From assembly GCF_900091565.1 (NCBI RefSeq), contig NZ_FMCV01000021.1, forward strand, positions 58,106 through 122,105: 64,000 nucleotides of DNA, in the 5' to 3' direction. This document shows positions 17,076 through 26,120 of this stretch, in pieces (within the stretch, counting starts at the first letter, position 1; every line of letters starts with the position of its first letter). A program made the translations under genes and the position numbers. Origin of the DNA: Micromonospora marina. GTDB taxonomy: Bacteria > Actinomycetota > Actinomycetes > Mycobacteriales > Micromonosporaceae. The notes under the pieces are model-generated. The model made no database searches, was not told the DNA's origin, and was given only the letters and a program-made list of their open reading frames with translations.

Positions 17076-17416
17076 GACCCGACGACCGGGCGCTGCCCGC
17101 TGTTCGGACAGAAAATCAGCCGCGAGCAGGCCCTGGCGCATCCCCGGATCAGCGACTTCTGGCAGGTGGTGGACTTCACCGTGGAGACCGACCCGCTGGT
17201 GCACGAACACCATTACGGGCATCAGCCCACCCTCGATGTCAGCCGGTCCATCTCGGGTGGGGAACATGACGACCTCGGCGGAGCGAGCCACCTCGTACCG
17301 CCGGTGAAGACGATCATCCAGTCGCTTGCCGGCGCCGACATGGACGTCACGGCGCTGCAGCCGCCAACCCGTCGCTGCCCGAGGCGATGATGCACAACCT
17401 CGCCGCGGCAGATTGA
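17076..17416 (+). pseudogene. Relic of an unknown plus-strand gene (5' end lost, frameshifted)
   Basis: A plus-strand frame reads GRCPLFGQKISREQALAHP, then ISDFWQVVDFTVETDPLVHE and DVSRSISGGEHDDLGG, which has the amino-acid texture of a real soluble protein. After LQPP near 17364 the frame breaks, and the sensible continuation NPSLPEAMMHNLAAAD ending at TGA 17414-17416 lies one frame away. No plausible start exists: the minus-strand 614-aa gene begins only 78 bases upstream. I do not recognise the family; the leading Cys may be half of a lost CxxC. Confidence 0.55.
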
Positions 17417-17550
17417 GCCGACGATCTCGGCCCGAACCGGGCCGCCTCCGAGCTTTCTCTGGGAAACCGTCCCGCGTGTCCCACGGCGGCGCGTGGGCGG
17501 GCCAGGCGCGTGAACCCGATTCTCAAAGCCGCGCAACCGGAGTCGGCTTC

Positions 17551-17775
17551 CGTCGTTCTATCGATGTGCTTTCCCTCGATGCTGCCTCGCCGCCGTCACC
17601 GGCCGGGGCGCCCAACGTCCTGGCCAGCCAAGCAACGGCCTCTGCCGTCCTCACGGACTGGGCCCCAGCCTTCGGGCTGCACCTAGCGTACGACCCGGAA
17701 ACGCAGACGGTGCGGGCAAGTGTTGACCTTGCCGCGCACCGTTGGGATTCAGTTGGTGTCCGAGGGGGGACTTGA
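17551..17775 (+). pseudogene. Possible recombinase C-terminal relic running into the tRNA gene
   Basis: A plus-strand frame reads FGLHLAYDPETQTVRASVD, then LAAHRWDSVGVRGGT, and stops inside the 3' end of tRNA-Leu. Actinobacterial serine recombinases inserted at tRNA genes often end with a short GVRGGT-like tail made of tRNA sequence, which is what is seen. The upstream part is unconvincing as coding sequence, so at most a C-terminal scrap of an integration module remains. This is an inference from texture, not a firm homology. Confidence 0.3.
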
Positions 17776-17840
17776 ACCCCCACGCCCTATACGGGCACTA
17801 GCACCTCAAGCTAGCGCGTCTGCCATTCCGCCACCCGGAC
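17754..17840 (-). tRNA. tRNA-Leu (anticodon GAG), CCA encoded
   Basis: On the minus strand the acceptor GTCCGGG (from 17840) pairs with CTCGGAC, followed by A and an encoded CCA (17754-17756). The D-arm reads TGGCGGAATGGCAGACGC. The anticodon stem CTAGC/GCTAG encloses TTGAGGT, giving anticodon GAG for Leu CUC/CUU. A long variable arm (TGCCCGTATAGGGCG) and a T-arm with GTTCAAGTCCC complete a class II tRNA. It marks the right edge of the accessory region. Confidence 0.95.
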
Positions 17841-18040
17841 CTGCACGTATCAGCCTACCCGGTCGACCGATGTGAGCTGTTCACCGCACCGGCCGGCCCG
17901 GCGGGCCGCACGGGGCATTACTGTACACGGCTCGAAACGATCATGCACATCCGCTCCAGGTCGGGCCGTTTGCGCAGGTCGGCGGCCACAAGGATCGGGT
18001 GGGTAGCGCGCAACAGGCGATTCCGGGCAGCATTGCTCAC

Positions 18041-21000
18041 GTGTCCCACCCCTCCCCGTTGATCGCCGCTCAACACCAGGCCCTCGCGCTGCGTTCCGTG
18101 GGCGACCTGACGAGCGCCCGCCGCCTGCTCGCCGACGCGATCGTCGCGGCCCGCCCGGCGTACGGCGAGGACCACCAGGACGTCCTGGCCACCGGCCACC
18201 TGCTGGCCCGGCTGCACCGCGAGGCCGACGACCCGGCCGCCGCCCGGCGCGTACTCGAAGAGGCCTACGCGGCCGGCGAACGCCGTCGCGGCGAGGCCGA
18301 CACGCTGATGCTCGCGCTCAGCTTCGACCTCGCCGGTGTGGCCGAGGAACTGGGCAACCGGCACGAGGCCCGCCGCAACTACAGCCGCGTGGCGACCGCC
18401 GGGCCCGCCGTGCTCGGTCCGGACCACCCCGCGGTACGCGCAGCCCGCCAGTACCTCGGCGGCTCCGCCGCCGCTCCCGCAGGTCATGGCCCCTCCCCCG
18501 GCGGCTCCGCCGCCGCTGCCGGAACGCACCATGCTCCGCCGGTGCCCGGCCACCCGAACCCGGGCCGGCCCGGGCCCTCCCATCCGTCAGCGCCCGGACA
18601 TGCCGATCCGGCTCCGTCCGGCGGTCCCGGTCCGGTCCGGCCCGGCCAACCCGGTGCCGCCTCCTCCGGGTACCCCGGGCACGCAGTGTCCGAGCCCACC
18701 GTCTCGCTGCGGGCGGTCACACCGCCGCACCCCCATGTTCCCGCTCCGCCCCGGCCCGTCGCCCCGGGGACGCCCGCCGCGCATCCGCCGGTACCCGGTT
18801 TACAGTGGGCTCCCCGCCCGGGCCCGGTGCCGCACGTCGGGCAGCCACCTCAGCCCTCGCCGGCCCCGCGAATCGTCCCTCCGCCGGCGGCTGCGCCCGC
18901 ACCGCCGCACCACGCTCCCCCCGCCGGGGCGAACGGACCGGCGAGTCCATGGGCGCCGCCCTCGCTGCCGTCCGCGGAGGCGACGACCCGCTTCGCGCCG
19001 ATCGCGGAGGAAGCCACCGCCCGGTTCCCGGTAGCGCCCGTCGAGCCCATCGCACCGGCGACGCCGACGACTGCCGCCCCGCAGGCTCCCGGTGTCCGCC
19101 CGGTGCCCCCGGCCCACGGTGTCACCCCGGTCCCGCCGGCTCCGGGCGTAACCGCGGTTCCACCAGCCCGAGGCGCGACACCGCTCCCGCCGGGAACGCA
19201 CGGCCGGCCCGCCGCCGCTCCCGGCATGCCTCCGGTCCACTCGCCGCCGGGCACCGCGGGAGGACCGCTACCGGCCCCGCAGACGCCCGGCACGCCGCTG
19301 CAGCCGCCAGGTGGACCGCTGCCGCCCGCACAGATGCCCGGGACGGTCGGCGCCTCCCCGTTACCGCCTCCGCCGGTCATCGCACCCCCGCCCGCAGCGC
19401 CGGTCGTCGGGACGCCGGCCTCCACCGGAGACACCCCGGCGGCGTCACGGACGCCATCGGCGGGAGCCCTGCCACCACCACCGCCTCCTCCGGCCGTCCT
19501 GCCGCCCGCGCCGCGCGTCCCGTCGCCGGAGCGCGGGGTCCTGCCGCCACCGCCGGCCGTTCCGGTCGTCCCGCCGGTCCCCGTACCCGGGTCGACCCCG
19601 CCCGCACCGCCGCCGGTCGCCGCTGCGGGCTCGACGGCGCCTCCGGCGCCGGCTGCCCAGCCGGTGGCGGAATCCGCGGCGGCCGTAGCGGCACCCGTGA
19701 CGCCCGGGCCGGCGCCGGCCCGGCGGGCGACACCGGCGACCGAGGCCATTCCCGCTCCCCCGCGCTCCGACACGGGCCGGGCGGCCGATGCCGGGCCGGG
19801 CAGGAACAGCGACCCCGCCACTTCGTCCGTCCCCGGTGGACCGGACTGGGACAAGCCGACGATCCAGGTGCAGCAGATCGGCCCTCTGCTGGAGGAGGAA
19901 GAGGAGGAGGCGGAGCGCGATGCCGCAGAGGCGGCGGGCGACGCTCCGGCGACGCCCGCAGCGACCGGCTCGGCCGGCGAACCACCGGTCGGCGTGCCTC
20001 CGGCCGGCGGCGCACCGCTGCCCGCCGCACCCCACATCGGCGCACCGCCCACCAGCGCCGCGCCGGTCAGCGCACCGCCCGTCACCCCCGCACCCACGAG
20101 CGCTCCGCCGGTCAGCGCGCCGCCCGTCGGGCCGCCCTCGACGACGCCGATCAGCGGCCCGCCCGGACAGCCGGTCAGTGGACCGGCCGGTCAGCCGGTC
20201 AGCGAGGTTCCGGTGAGTGGCTACCCGCCACCGGTCAGCGACCCTCCCGGAGCGTCGACCAGCGGTCCACCCGCACCCGGCTACCCGTCGCTGGCCGGCG
20301 GGCCTCCCGGACCGCCGGTCAGCGCGCCGCCCGGACCCGGCCGTCCACCGCCGGTCAGCGGTCCCCCCGGTGGGGCCGTGAGCGGCGTGCCCGCGGCACC
20401 GGTCAGCGGCTCCCCCGTACCGCCCTGGGGCATGGTCGCGCCGCCGTGGAGCAGTGCCGCCCCGTCCCAGCCGGTCGACCGGCCCACCGACCCGGAGCCG
20501 GACGACGACGAACCGGCGCCCGCCGACGCGGCAGGCGAACCGGAGCGGGACGCGCCGGAGCCGAACCGGCAGATGACGATCTACGAGGACCTGCTGGACT
20601 TTCCCGAGTCCACGCGACCGGAGCCGCCGGCCCGGCCGGAGCAGGGCCTCTGGCCGGCGACCCCGCCGATGTTCCACCAACCGCCGCCGGTCCAGCCGCA
20701 GGACGCGTACCCGATGGAGCCGGAGCGGCCAGGCCGCAACCGGACGGTGCTGGCCCTGGTGGTCGGGGGTGCGGTGCTCGCGGTGATCGCGGCGGTCGGT
20801 GTCGGCGCGGTGGTGCTGAACCGGGAGGCGGCGGCGCCGCCCGCCCCGGTGCCCGCGTCCGGTGCCGCGTCGCCGAAGGTGGCGGGCCCGCCGCCGGGTG
20901 ATCTGAAGCTGCGTGACGACACCACGACCGTGACGGTGACCTGGACCGACCCGACGAACGGCGGGGTGCCGTTCGTGGTGGCGGGTGGCCGGGTCGGGCA

Positions 21001-21172
21001 GAAGCTCGGGGTTATGGCGACTGTGGACGCCGGGCAGACCCGTTACACGGTGAACGGCCTGAGTGCGAAGCTGGACTACTGCTTCACGGTGCTGGCGGTC
21101 TACTCGACCGATTCGTACGCCACCTCGGGTCAGGTCTGCACGGATCGGGAGGGCGGCGGCACGCCCAACTGA
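18041..21172 (+). CDS. TPR / long proline-rich / single-TM / FN3 envelope protein
   Basis: A protein of about 1,043 aa with four parts. Residues 1-135 are TPR-like helices (LTSARRLLADAIVAARPAYG, VLEEAYAAGERR, RHEARRNYSRVA). Residues about 140-900 are a very long Pro/Ala/Gly/Ser low-complexity segment with PVSGPP-type repeats and one acidic block (LLEEEEEEAERDAAEAAGD, about 617-635). A transmembrane helix follows at about 902-926, then a C-terminal outside domain of about 100 aa resembling fibronectin type III (TVTVTWTDPTNGGVPF, LDYCFTVLAV). The topology implies a cytoplasmic TPR and linker with an exterior FN3. GTG 18041 starts the TPR without extra sequence; GTG 17999 is an alternative. First gene of the MoxR/DUF58 locus. 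Function unknown; a tether between cytoplasmic and cell-wall parts is possible. Confidence 0.8.
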   Translation: MSHPSPLIAAQHQALALRSVGDLTSARRLLADAIVAARPAYGEDHQDVLATGHLLARLHREADDPAAARRVLEEAYAAGERRRGEADTLMLALSFDLAGVAEELGNRHEARRNYSRVATAGPAVLGPDHPAVRAARQYLGGSAAAPAGHGPSPGGSAAAAGTHHAPPVPGHPNPGRPGPSHPSAPGHADPAPSGGPGPVRPGQPGAASSGYPGHAVSEPTVSLRAVTPPHPHVPAPPRPVAPGTPAAHPPVPGLQWAPRPGPVPHVGQPPQPSPAPRIVPPPAAAPAPPHHAPPAGANGPASPWAPPSLPSAEATTRFAPIAEEATARFPVAPVEPIAPATPTTAAPQAPGVRPVPPAHGVTPVPPAPGVTAVPPARGATPLPPGTHGRPAAAPGMPPVHSPPGTAGGPLPAPQTPGTPLQPPGGPLPPAQMPGTVGASPLPPPPVIAPPPAAPVVGTPASTGDTPAASRTPSAGALPPPPPPPAVLPPAPRVPSPERGVLPPPPAVPVVPPVPVPGSTPPAPPPVAAAGSTAPPAPAAQPVAESAAAVAAPVTPGPAPARRATPATEAIPAPPRSDTGRAADAGPGRNSDPATSSVPGGPDWDKPTIQVQQIGPLLEEEEEEAERDAAEAAGDAPATPAATGSAGEPPVGVPPAGGAPLPAAPHIGAPPTSAAPVSAPPVTPAPTSAPPVSAPPVGPPSTTPISGPPGQPVSGPAGQPVSEVPVSGYPPPVSDPPGASTSGPPAPGYPSLAGGPPGPPVSAPPGPGRPPPVSGPPGGAVSGVPAAPVSGSPVPPWGMVAPPWSSAAPSQPVDRPTDPEPDDDEPAPADAAGEPERDAPEPNRQMTIYEDLLDFPESTRPEPPARPEQGLWPATPPMFHQPPPVQPQDAYPMEPERPGRNRTVLALVVGGAVLAVIAAVGVGAVVLNREAAAPPAPVPASGAASPKVAGPPPGDLKLRDDTTTVTVTWTDPTNGGVPFVVAGGRVGQKLGVMATVDAGQTRYTVNGLSAKLDYCFTVLAVYSTDSYATSGQVCTDREGGGTPN

Positions 21173-21219
21173 GCGTCCACGGACGACACGCTCGGTGTCC
21201 ACAGCACGACGGTGCGGGT

Positions 21220-21247
21220 TTCACCGGCTCCGGGCGGCACCTATGAT
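21220..21247 (+). promoter_or_regulatory. Predicted promoter of the propeller-FN3 gene
   Basis: TTCACC (21220-21225) and TATGAT (21242-21247) are spaced by 16 bases, a good match to the housekeeping sigma pattern and rare in this GC-rich DNA. The start would be about 65 bases before the GTG at 21319, giving this gene its own promoter inside the locus. Confidence 0.5.
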
Positions 21248-21318
21248 GGCTCCCGGCTCTGGGGAGGGTCGGCCGCGCTCGGCGTCACTCCCCCACCGAC
21301 ACGGGGAGGCAGCCGGCA

Positions 21319-23943
21319 GTGACCACCATCGAGGACGTCACGGGCACCGGGCCGGAACAGGCTCGCCCACGGTCGCGGATGCGCGGCGGACTGGTCACCA
21401 TCGGCACGGTGGCCGCGCTGCTGGCCGCGATGGGGCTGACGGTGCTGGGGCTGGGCGCGGCCGACAACGCGGTGGCGAGCTTCGACGCGTCCTCCTGGTT
21501 GTGGAGCACCACCCGCAGCGAACTGGCCCGGGTCAACGGCGTCACCGCGCGGGTGGACACCCGGATGGAGGTGCCGGGCGGGCGGCGGCACCAGATGCAG
21601 GTGGTGCAGACCGACCGGCTGCTGATCCTGCGCGATCTCCACACCGGCCGGGTCAGCTCGCTGGACCTGGCGACGTTGCAGATCACCGCGACCACGCCGA
21701 CCGCGCCGGGGCTCGGGGTGAGCGTGGCGTTGCACGAGGACGCGGCGTTCGTGGTGGACGCGGTGCAGGGCATCGTCCGGCAGCTCGACCCGCGGGCGCT
21801 GACGCCGGTGGGCGAGCCGGTCCGCTACCCGCCGGGCATCACCGGCGGTACGTTCGACGGCGCCGGCAAGCTGTGGGTCGCGGTGCCCAGCGAGGGCACC
21901 GTCTCGGCGGTGACCGCCGCCGAACTGCCGGAAACGCCCGGTGAGGCGCCGCCCGCGGGGCTGAGCCCGAAGCGGGTCGAGACGTACGACGTGGCCGAGC
22001 CGGCGCACGAGCTGGTCGTTTCCACGCTGGACGAGGGTGTGGCGGTCCTGGACCGGACCTCGGCGTCGCTGGTGACGGTGGTCGGCGGGCAGACCCGGCG
22101 GGCGCAGCTGAGCATGACCGCGCCGGGGTACCTGCCGGCGCGTACCAGCGGGCCGCAGGTGCCGGTCACGGTTCCCGGTGACCGGTCGGTGCACGTGGTG
22201 CGGGACAGCCGCGAGGTGAAGCGGTTCACGGTGCCCGGCACCGGCGCCCGGCTGAGCCCGGCGGTGGCGTGGGCGGGCCGGTTCTACTGCGCCGACGAGA
22301 ACACCGGCACGGTGTACGCCTTCGACACCGAGGGCCGGCTCGTGCAGACCGTCAAGGGTTCCGGCCGGCCCGGCCCGGTCGAGCTGGAGGTACGCGAGAA
22401 CCACCTGTTCATCAACCCGCCGGACTCGTCCACCGCGCAGGTGGTCGACGACCGCAACCGGGTGCGTGAGGTCGACAAGTACGCCAACGACGTGCTCGGT
22501 GGCGACCCGCCGCCGGTGGCCCCGCCGCCGCCCCCGCCGAAGAAGCCCAAGGTCGGCAAGCCGGGTGCGCCGAAGTCGGTGACGGCCGCCGCCGGTGACG
22601 CGTCGGCGCGGGTGAGCTGGCAGGCCGCCGCGTCCAACGGCGCCGAGATCACCCGGTACGTGGTGGAGGGCGCCGGTCGGACCCACCAGGTCGGCGCGAA
22701 CCAGCGTGCGCTGGAGGTCACCGGTCTGACGAACGGTGCGACGTACACGTTCTCGGTGCACGCGGTGAACGCCAAGGGCGAGGGGCCGCCGCGGCGCAGC
22801 AACCCGGTGGTGCCGACCGCCGAGGTGCCGGACCCGCCGGCGTCGGTGGCCGCCGAGGCGCGGCCGGACGGCACGGTGCGGGTGAGCTGGTCCGAGGCCG
22901 ACGGCCAGGGCAACACGATCGCGAGGTACGCGGTGACGGCGACCTCGGCGGGCGCGAGCGCCCCGGCGGGTGAGTCGGCGAAGACGGAGCTGGTGGTGCC
23001 GGCCGGGCAACTGGAGTACGGCACCCAGTACGCGTTCACGGTGACCGCGGTGAGCGACAGGGGGGCCGGGTCGAAGGCGTCGCCGGTGAGCAACACGGTG
23101 GTGCCGTTCACCACGCCGAAGGCGCCGACGGAGCTGCGCGCGTCCACGGTCGCCGACCAGCCGGGCACGGTCGCGGTGCAGTGGTCCCCGGCGGTGGACA
23201 ACGGCCGCCCGGTGACGAAGTACGTCGTGGAGGCCGCCGGAAAGTCCGTCGAGGTGACCGACGTGCAGACCACGGTTGGTGGGCTGGGCAACGGCCAGAA
23301 CGTGACGGTGAAGGTCAAGGCCGTCAACGAGGCCGGGCCGGGCCCGGAGGCGAGCACCACCGCGCGGACCGTGGCCGAGCCCCGCATCACGGTGACCGGC
23401 TCGTCGGCGGACGCCACGTCGGTGACCGTCGCGTTCACAGTGGATGCGGGCGGTGGGCGCGCCACCTGCACGGCGGCGACCGGCGGGAAGACGGCGAGCG
23501 GCAGTTGTTCCAGCCTGCGGGTGACCGGGCTGGCGCCGGGTACCGCGTACACGGTGACGCTGACCGCGTCGAACGCCGCCGGCCGGGGCACCGCTTCCCG
23601 CGCGCAGACCACCGACCCGGTGTACGGCATCGCCACGTGCAAGAACGGCCCGTCGGGTGACCAGCGGACGTACTGCGACAGGGACGTGGCGGGCCGCAAC
23701 GGCAACGAGATCTTCAAGGTGCCGCAGCAGGACAACGACCGGCAGGCCGGTTGGGTGCCGGACGGCCGGCGGCTGCGCACCTACTGCAAGGTGAAGGGCG
23801 AGAACGTGGACGCCTGGATCTACAACGACAACAAGCAGAGCACCTGGTGGATCCAGGTCGCCTACGAGGGCAAGACCTACATTCCGTGGGCCTGGCTCAA
23901 CCTGGAGGGCGGCGACGACCTCGACGTCCTGCCCGCCTGCTGA
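21319..23943 (+). CDS. Membrane-anchored beta-propeller and FN3 surface protein
   Basis: An 874-aa protein. Residues about 23-48 are hydrophobic (GLVTIGTVAALLAAMGLTVL), acting as an uncleaved signal anchor. Residues about 70-385 repeat propeller-type blades (VVDAVQGIVRQLDPRALTPV; GGTFDGAGKLWVAVPSEGT; FYCADENTGTVYAFDTEG). A Pro/Lys linker (about 396-414) leads to four FN3-like repeats (about 415-504, 505-600, 601-689, 690-768; for example ITRYVVEGAGRT and TYTFSVHAVNAKGEGP). The last 105 residues contain five Cys and Trp-rich SH3-like strands (NKQSTWWIQVAYEGKTYIPW), possibly a cell-wall or ligand-binding module. GTG 21319. It sits 24 bases before the MoxR gene and probably supplies the exterior part of that system. 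Confidence 0.82.
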   Translation: MTTIEDVTGTGPEQARPRSRMRGGLVTIGTVAALLAAMGLTVLGLGAADNAVASFDASSWLWSTTRSELARVNGVTARVDTRMEVPGGRRHQMQVVQTDRLLILRDLHTGRVSSLDLATLQITATTPTAPGLGVSVALHEDAAFVVDAVQGIVRQLDPRALTPVGEPVRYPPGITGGTFDGAGKLWVAVPSEGTVSAVTAAELPETPGEAPPAGLSPKRVETYDVAEPAHELVVSTLDEGVAVLDRTSASLVTVVGGQTRRAQLSMTAPGYLPARTSGPQVPVTVPGDRSVHVVRDSREVKRFTVPGTGARLSPAVAWAGRFYCADENTGTVYAFDTEGRLVQTVKGSGRPGPVELEVRENHLFINPPDSSTAQVVDDRNRVREVDKYANDVLGGDPPPVAPPPPPPKKPKVGKPGAPKSVTAAAGDASARVSWQAAASNGAEITRYVVEGAGRTHQVGANQRALEVTGLTNGATYTFSVHAVNAKGEGPPRRSNPVVPTAEVPDPPASVAAEARPDGTVRVSWSEADGQGNTIARYAVTATSAGASAPAGESAKTELVVPAGQLEYGTQYAFTVTAVSDRGAGSKASPVSNTVVPFTTPKAPTELRASTVADQPGTVAVQWSPAVDNGRPVTKYVVEAAGKSVEVTDVQTTVGGLGNGQNVTVKVKAVNEAGPGPEASTTARTVAEPRITVTGSSADATSVTVAFTVDAGGGRATCTAATGGKTASGSCSSLRVTGLAPGTAYTVTLTASNAAGRGTASRAQTTDPVYGIATCKNGPSGDQRTYCDRDVAGRNGNEIFKVPQQDNDRQAGWVPDGRRLRTYCKVKGENVDAWIYNDNKQSTWWIQVAYEGKTYIPWAWLNLEGGDDLDVLPAC

Positions 23944-23967
23944 CCGCACCGTCCGAGAGGCACATCC

Positions 23968-24963
23968 GTGAACACGCACGAACCGCTGAGCCAGCCGGAG
24001 GTCCAGGGCTTCGCCGCCCTGGCCGCCCGGCTGGCCGACAACGTCAACGCGGTCGTGCTGGGCAAGCCGCAGGTGGTGCGGCTGGCGCTCACCGCGCTGT
24101 TCGCGCAGGGGCACGTGCTGCTGGAGGACGTGCCGGGCGTCGGCAAGACCACGCTGGCGCGGGCGATCGCGGCCACGGTGAAGGGGCAGTGGCGGCGGAT
24201 CCAGTTCACGCCGGACCTGCTCCCCTCCGACGTGTCAGGGGTGACCATCTTCAACCAGGCCAGCCGGGGCTTCGAGTTCCACCCTGGGCCGGTGTTCGCC
24301 AACATCGTGATCGCCGACGAGATCAACCGGGCGTCGCCGAAGACGCAGTCGGCGCTGCTGGAGGTGATGGAGGAGCGGACCGTCACCGTGGACGGCGTCC
24401 GGCATCCGGTGCCGCAGCCGTTCCTGGTGGTGGCCACGCAGAACCCGGTGGAGATGGACGGCACGTACCGGCTGCCCGAGGCCCAGCTCGACCGGTTCCT
24501 GGTGAAGCTGTCGGTCGGCTACCCGGACGAGGCGGTCGAGGTGGAGGTGCTGCGCGGCGCCACGGTCCGCTCCCCCGACTCGCTCACCGCCGTCACCGAC
24601 ACCGCGACAGTCGGCGAGATGGTGAAGATGGCCCGGCGGGTGCACATCGCCGAGCCGCTCTACGCGTACGCGGTGCGGCTCGCCGCGGCGACGCGTACCC
24701 ATCCGCAGGTGCGGGTCGGGGTGAGCCCGCGCGGGGTGATCGCGCTGACCCGGGCGGCGTGCGCGTACGCGCTGATCGACGGCCGGGGGTGGATCATGCC
24801 GGAGGACCTGAAGGCGCTCGTCGAGCCGGTGTTCGCGCACCGGCTGCTGCTCACCCCTGATGCGCAGGTGCGTGGTGTGACACCCGCCGAGGTGCTGCGC
24901 CAGGCGGTCGCGTCGGTGCCGGTGCCGCTGCCGTCGGGCCAGGCCACAGCGGTGCACGGCTGA
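23968..24963 (+). CDS. MoxR-family AAA+ ATPase
   Basis: A 331-aa protein with Walker A EDVPGVGKTTLARAIA (about residues 53-68), Walker B VIADEINRASPKTQSALLEV, sensor-1 VVATQNPVEMDGTYRLPEAQ and the winged C-terminal lid (RLAAATRTHPQVRVGVSPRG). MoxR ATPases act as chaperones for partner proteins carrying metal-ion or transglutaminase-like domains. It is followed after two bases by the DUF58 gene and then by the transglutaminase-fold gene, the classic MoxR-DUF58-TGase arrangement. GTG 23968 follows a GAGAGG box. Confidence 0.93.
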   Translation: MNTHEPLSQPEVQGFAALAARLADNVNAVVLGKPQVVRLALTALFAQGHVLLEDVPGVGKTTLARAIAATVKGQWRRIQFTPDLLPSDVSGVTIFNQASRGFEFHPGPVFANIVIADEINRASPKTQSALLEVMEERTVTVDGVRHPVPQPFLVVATQNPVEMDGTYRLPEAQLDRFLVKLSVGYPDEAVEVEVLRGATVRSPDSLTAVTDTATVGEMVKMARRVHIAEPLYAYAVRLAAATRTHPQVRVGVSPRGVIALTRAACAYALIDGRGWIMPEDLKALVEPVFAHRLLLTPDAQVRGVTPAEVLRQAVASVPVPLPSGQATAVHG

Positions 24964-24965
24964 GC

Positions 24966-26120
24966 GTGGGGATCACCGCCCGTGGGGTCGGGCTGCTCGT
25001 CGCCGCCCTGGTGCTGCTCGGCGTCGGGTTCCGGTTCGCGTACCCGGAGCTGACGGTGCTCGGCGCGGCGGCCGGCGTGGCGGTCGGCTACGCCGTGGTG
25101 AACGCGGCCTGGCGGCCCCGGCTGAGCGTCGACCGGCGGGCCGACCCGGACCGGGTGGCCCGGGGTGAGCCGGCGGCGATGGAGCTGACGGTGCGCAACA
25201 CCGGCCGGTTGCGGGCAGCGAACCTGGTGGCCGAGGACCGCTGCGCCGGGGCGCTGGTGCCGGTGCCGCTGCTGCGGTTGCGCCCGGGCCGGGACACCGT
25301 GGCGCGGTACGAGGTGCCGACGCACCGGCGTGGCGTGGTGCCGGTGGGGCCGCTGCGGGTGGTGCGCCGGGATCCGCTGGGGCTGGTGGCGCTGGCGCGC
25401 GGCTACGGCGGCACGGTGCCGGTGTGGGTGCACCCGCGTATCCACCCGCTCTCCGCGGTGCCCACGGGTGCCGGGCGCAGCCTGGACGGGCGCACCGACA
25501 GCGTGCCGCACGGGTCGATCACGTTCGACTCGCTGCGGGACTACGTGGTGGGCGACGAGTTGCGGCGCGTGCACTGGCGCACCAGCGCCCGGGTGGGTGA
25601 GCTGATGGTGCGGGAGAACGTGGACACCAGCCTGCCGCGCCTGGTGGTGGTGCTGGACAACCGCGCGTCCGCGCACCCGGGCCGGGCCGGTGGTGTCGCT
25701 GAGTCGTTCGAGGCGGCGTGCGAGGCGGCGGCGTCCGTGGTGGCCGCGGCGGTGCGGGAGGACCTGCCGGTGCACCTGCTGCTCGTCGTACCGGCCGAGG
25801 TGGAGCCCGCGGGCGCGGCCGGGCCGCTGGACCGGCTCGCCGCGGTGGAGCTGGCGGGCGCCGGGCCGGACGTGCTGCCCGCCGCTACGAGCAGGCTGCG
25901 CCGGGATCGGCTCGGCGACACGCTGGTGTTCCTGACCGGGCCGGGTGGCCGCGACGACCTGGGGCACGTGGGCGCGCTGCGCGGCGCGTACCCCTCGGTC
26001 GTGGTCGGGATGTTCGGTGCGGACGGGCCGACGGCGGCCGGCGCGGCGGGTCTCACGGTGCTGGACGCGGCCGACGGCGCGGCGTTCGCCGCCGAGTGGG
26101 ACGGGGTCCGCCGGTGGTGA
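24966..26120 (+). CDS. DUF58 (vWA-like) membrane protein
   Basis: A 384-aa protein with two N-terminal hydrophobic helices (RGVGLLVAALVLLGVGF and VLGAAAGVAVGYAVVNAA) and the DUF58 signature GDELRRVHWRTSARVGELMV near residues 196-215. A vWA-type fold follows (LPRLVVVLDNRASA). DUF58 proteins are membrane-bound partners of MoxR ATPases. GTG 24966 starts two bases after the MoxR stop, and its own stop overlaps the next start (GTGA), so MoxR, DUF58 and the TGase-fold protein are translated as a unit. Confidence 0.92.
   Translation: MGITARGVGLLVAALVLLGVGFRFAYPELTVLGAAAGVAVGYAVVNAAWRPRLSVDRRADPDRVARGEPAAMELTVRNTGRLRAANLVAEDRCAGALVPVPLLRLRPGRDTVARYEVPTHRRGVVPVGPLRVVRRDPLGLVALARGYGGTVPVWVHPRIHPLSAVPTGAGRSLDGRTDSVPHGSITFDSLRDYVVGDELRRVHWRTSARVGELMVRENVDTSLPRLVVVLDNRASAHPGRAGGVAESFEAACEAAASVVAAAVREDLPVHLLLVVPAEVEPAGAAGPLDRLAAVELAGAGPDVLPAATSRLRRDRLGDTLVFLTGPGGRDDLGHVGALRGAYPSVVVGMFGADGPTAAGAAGLTVLDAADGAAFAAEWDGVRRW

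Noticed and set aside
10043..17840. A matched attL/attR pair for the putative island
   Set aside because: I compared the tRNA-Leu 3' end with the sequence around the integrase and found no copy by eye, so no attachment site is claimed.
17918..18583. Minus-strand 221-codon frame at the start of the TPR gene
   Set aside because: It overlaps the TPR region in antisense, has no domain, and no ribosome-binding site suits it.
18850..20097. Gly/Ala-rich minus-strand frame inside the proline-rich gene
   Set aside because: Antisense of CCG/GCC proline codons always gives Gly/Ala-rich frames. The plus strand has the TPR, TM and FN3 parts in one continuous frame.
21241..24114. Minus-strand frame of 957 codons opposite the propeller-FN3 gene
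   Set aside because: His/Arg-rich shadow translation with no motif; the plus strand encodes recognisable FN3 and MoxR proteins.
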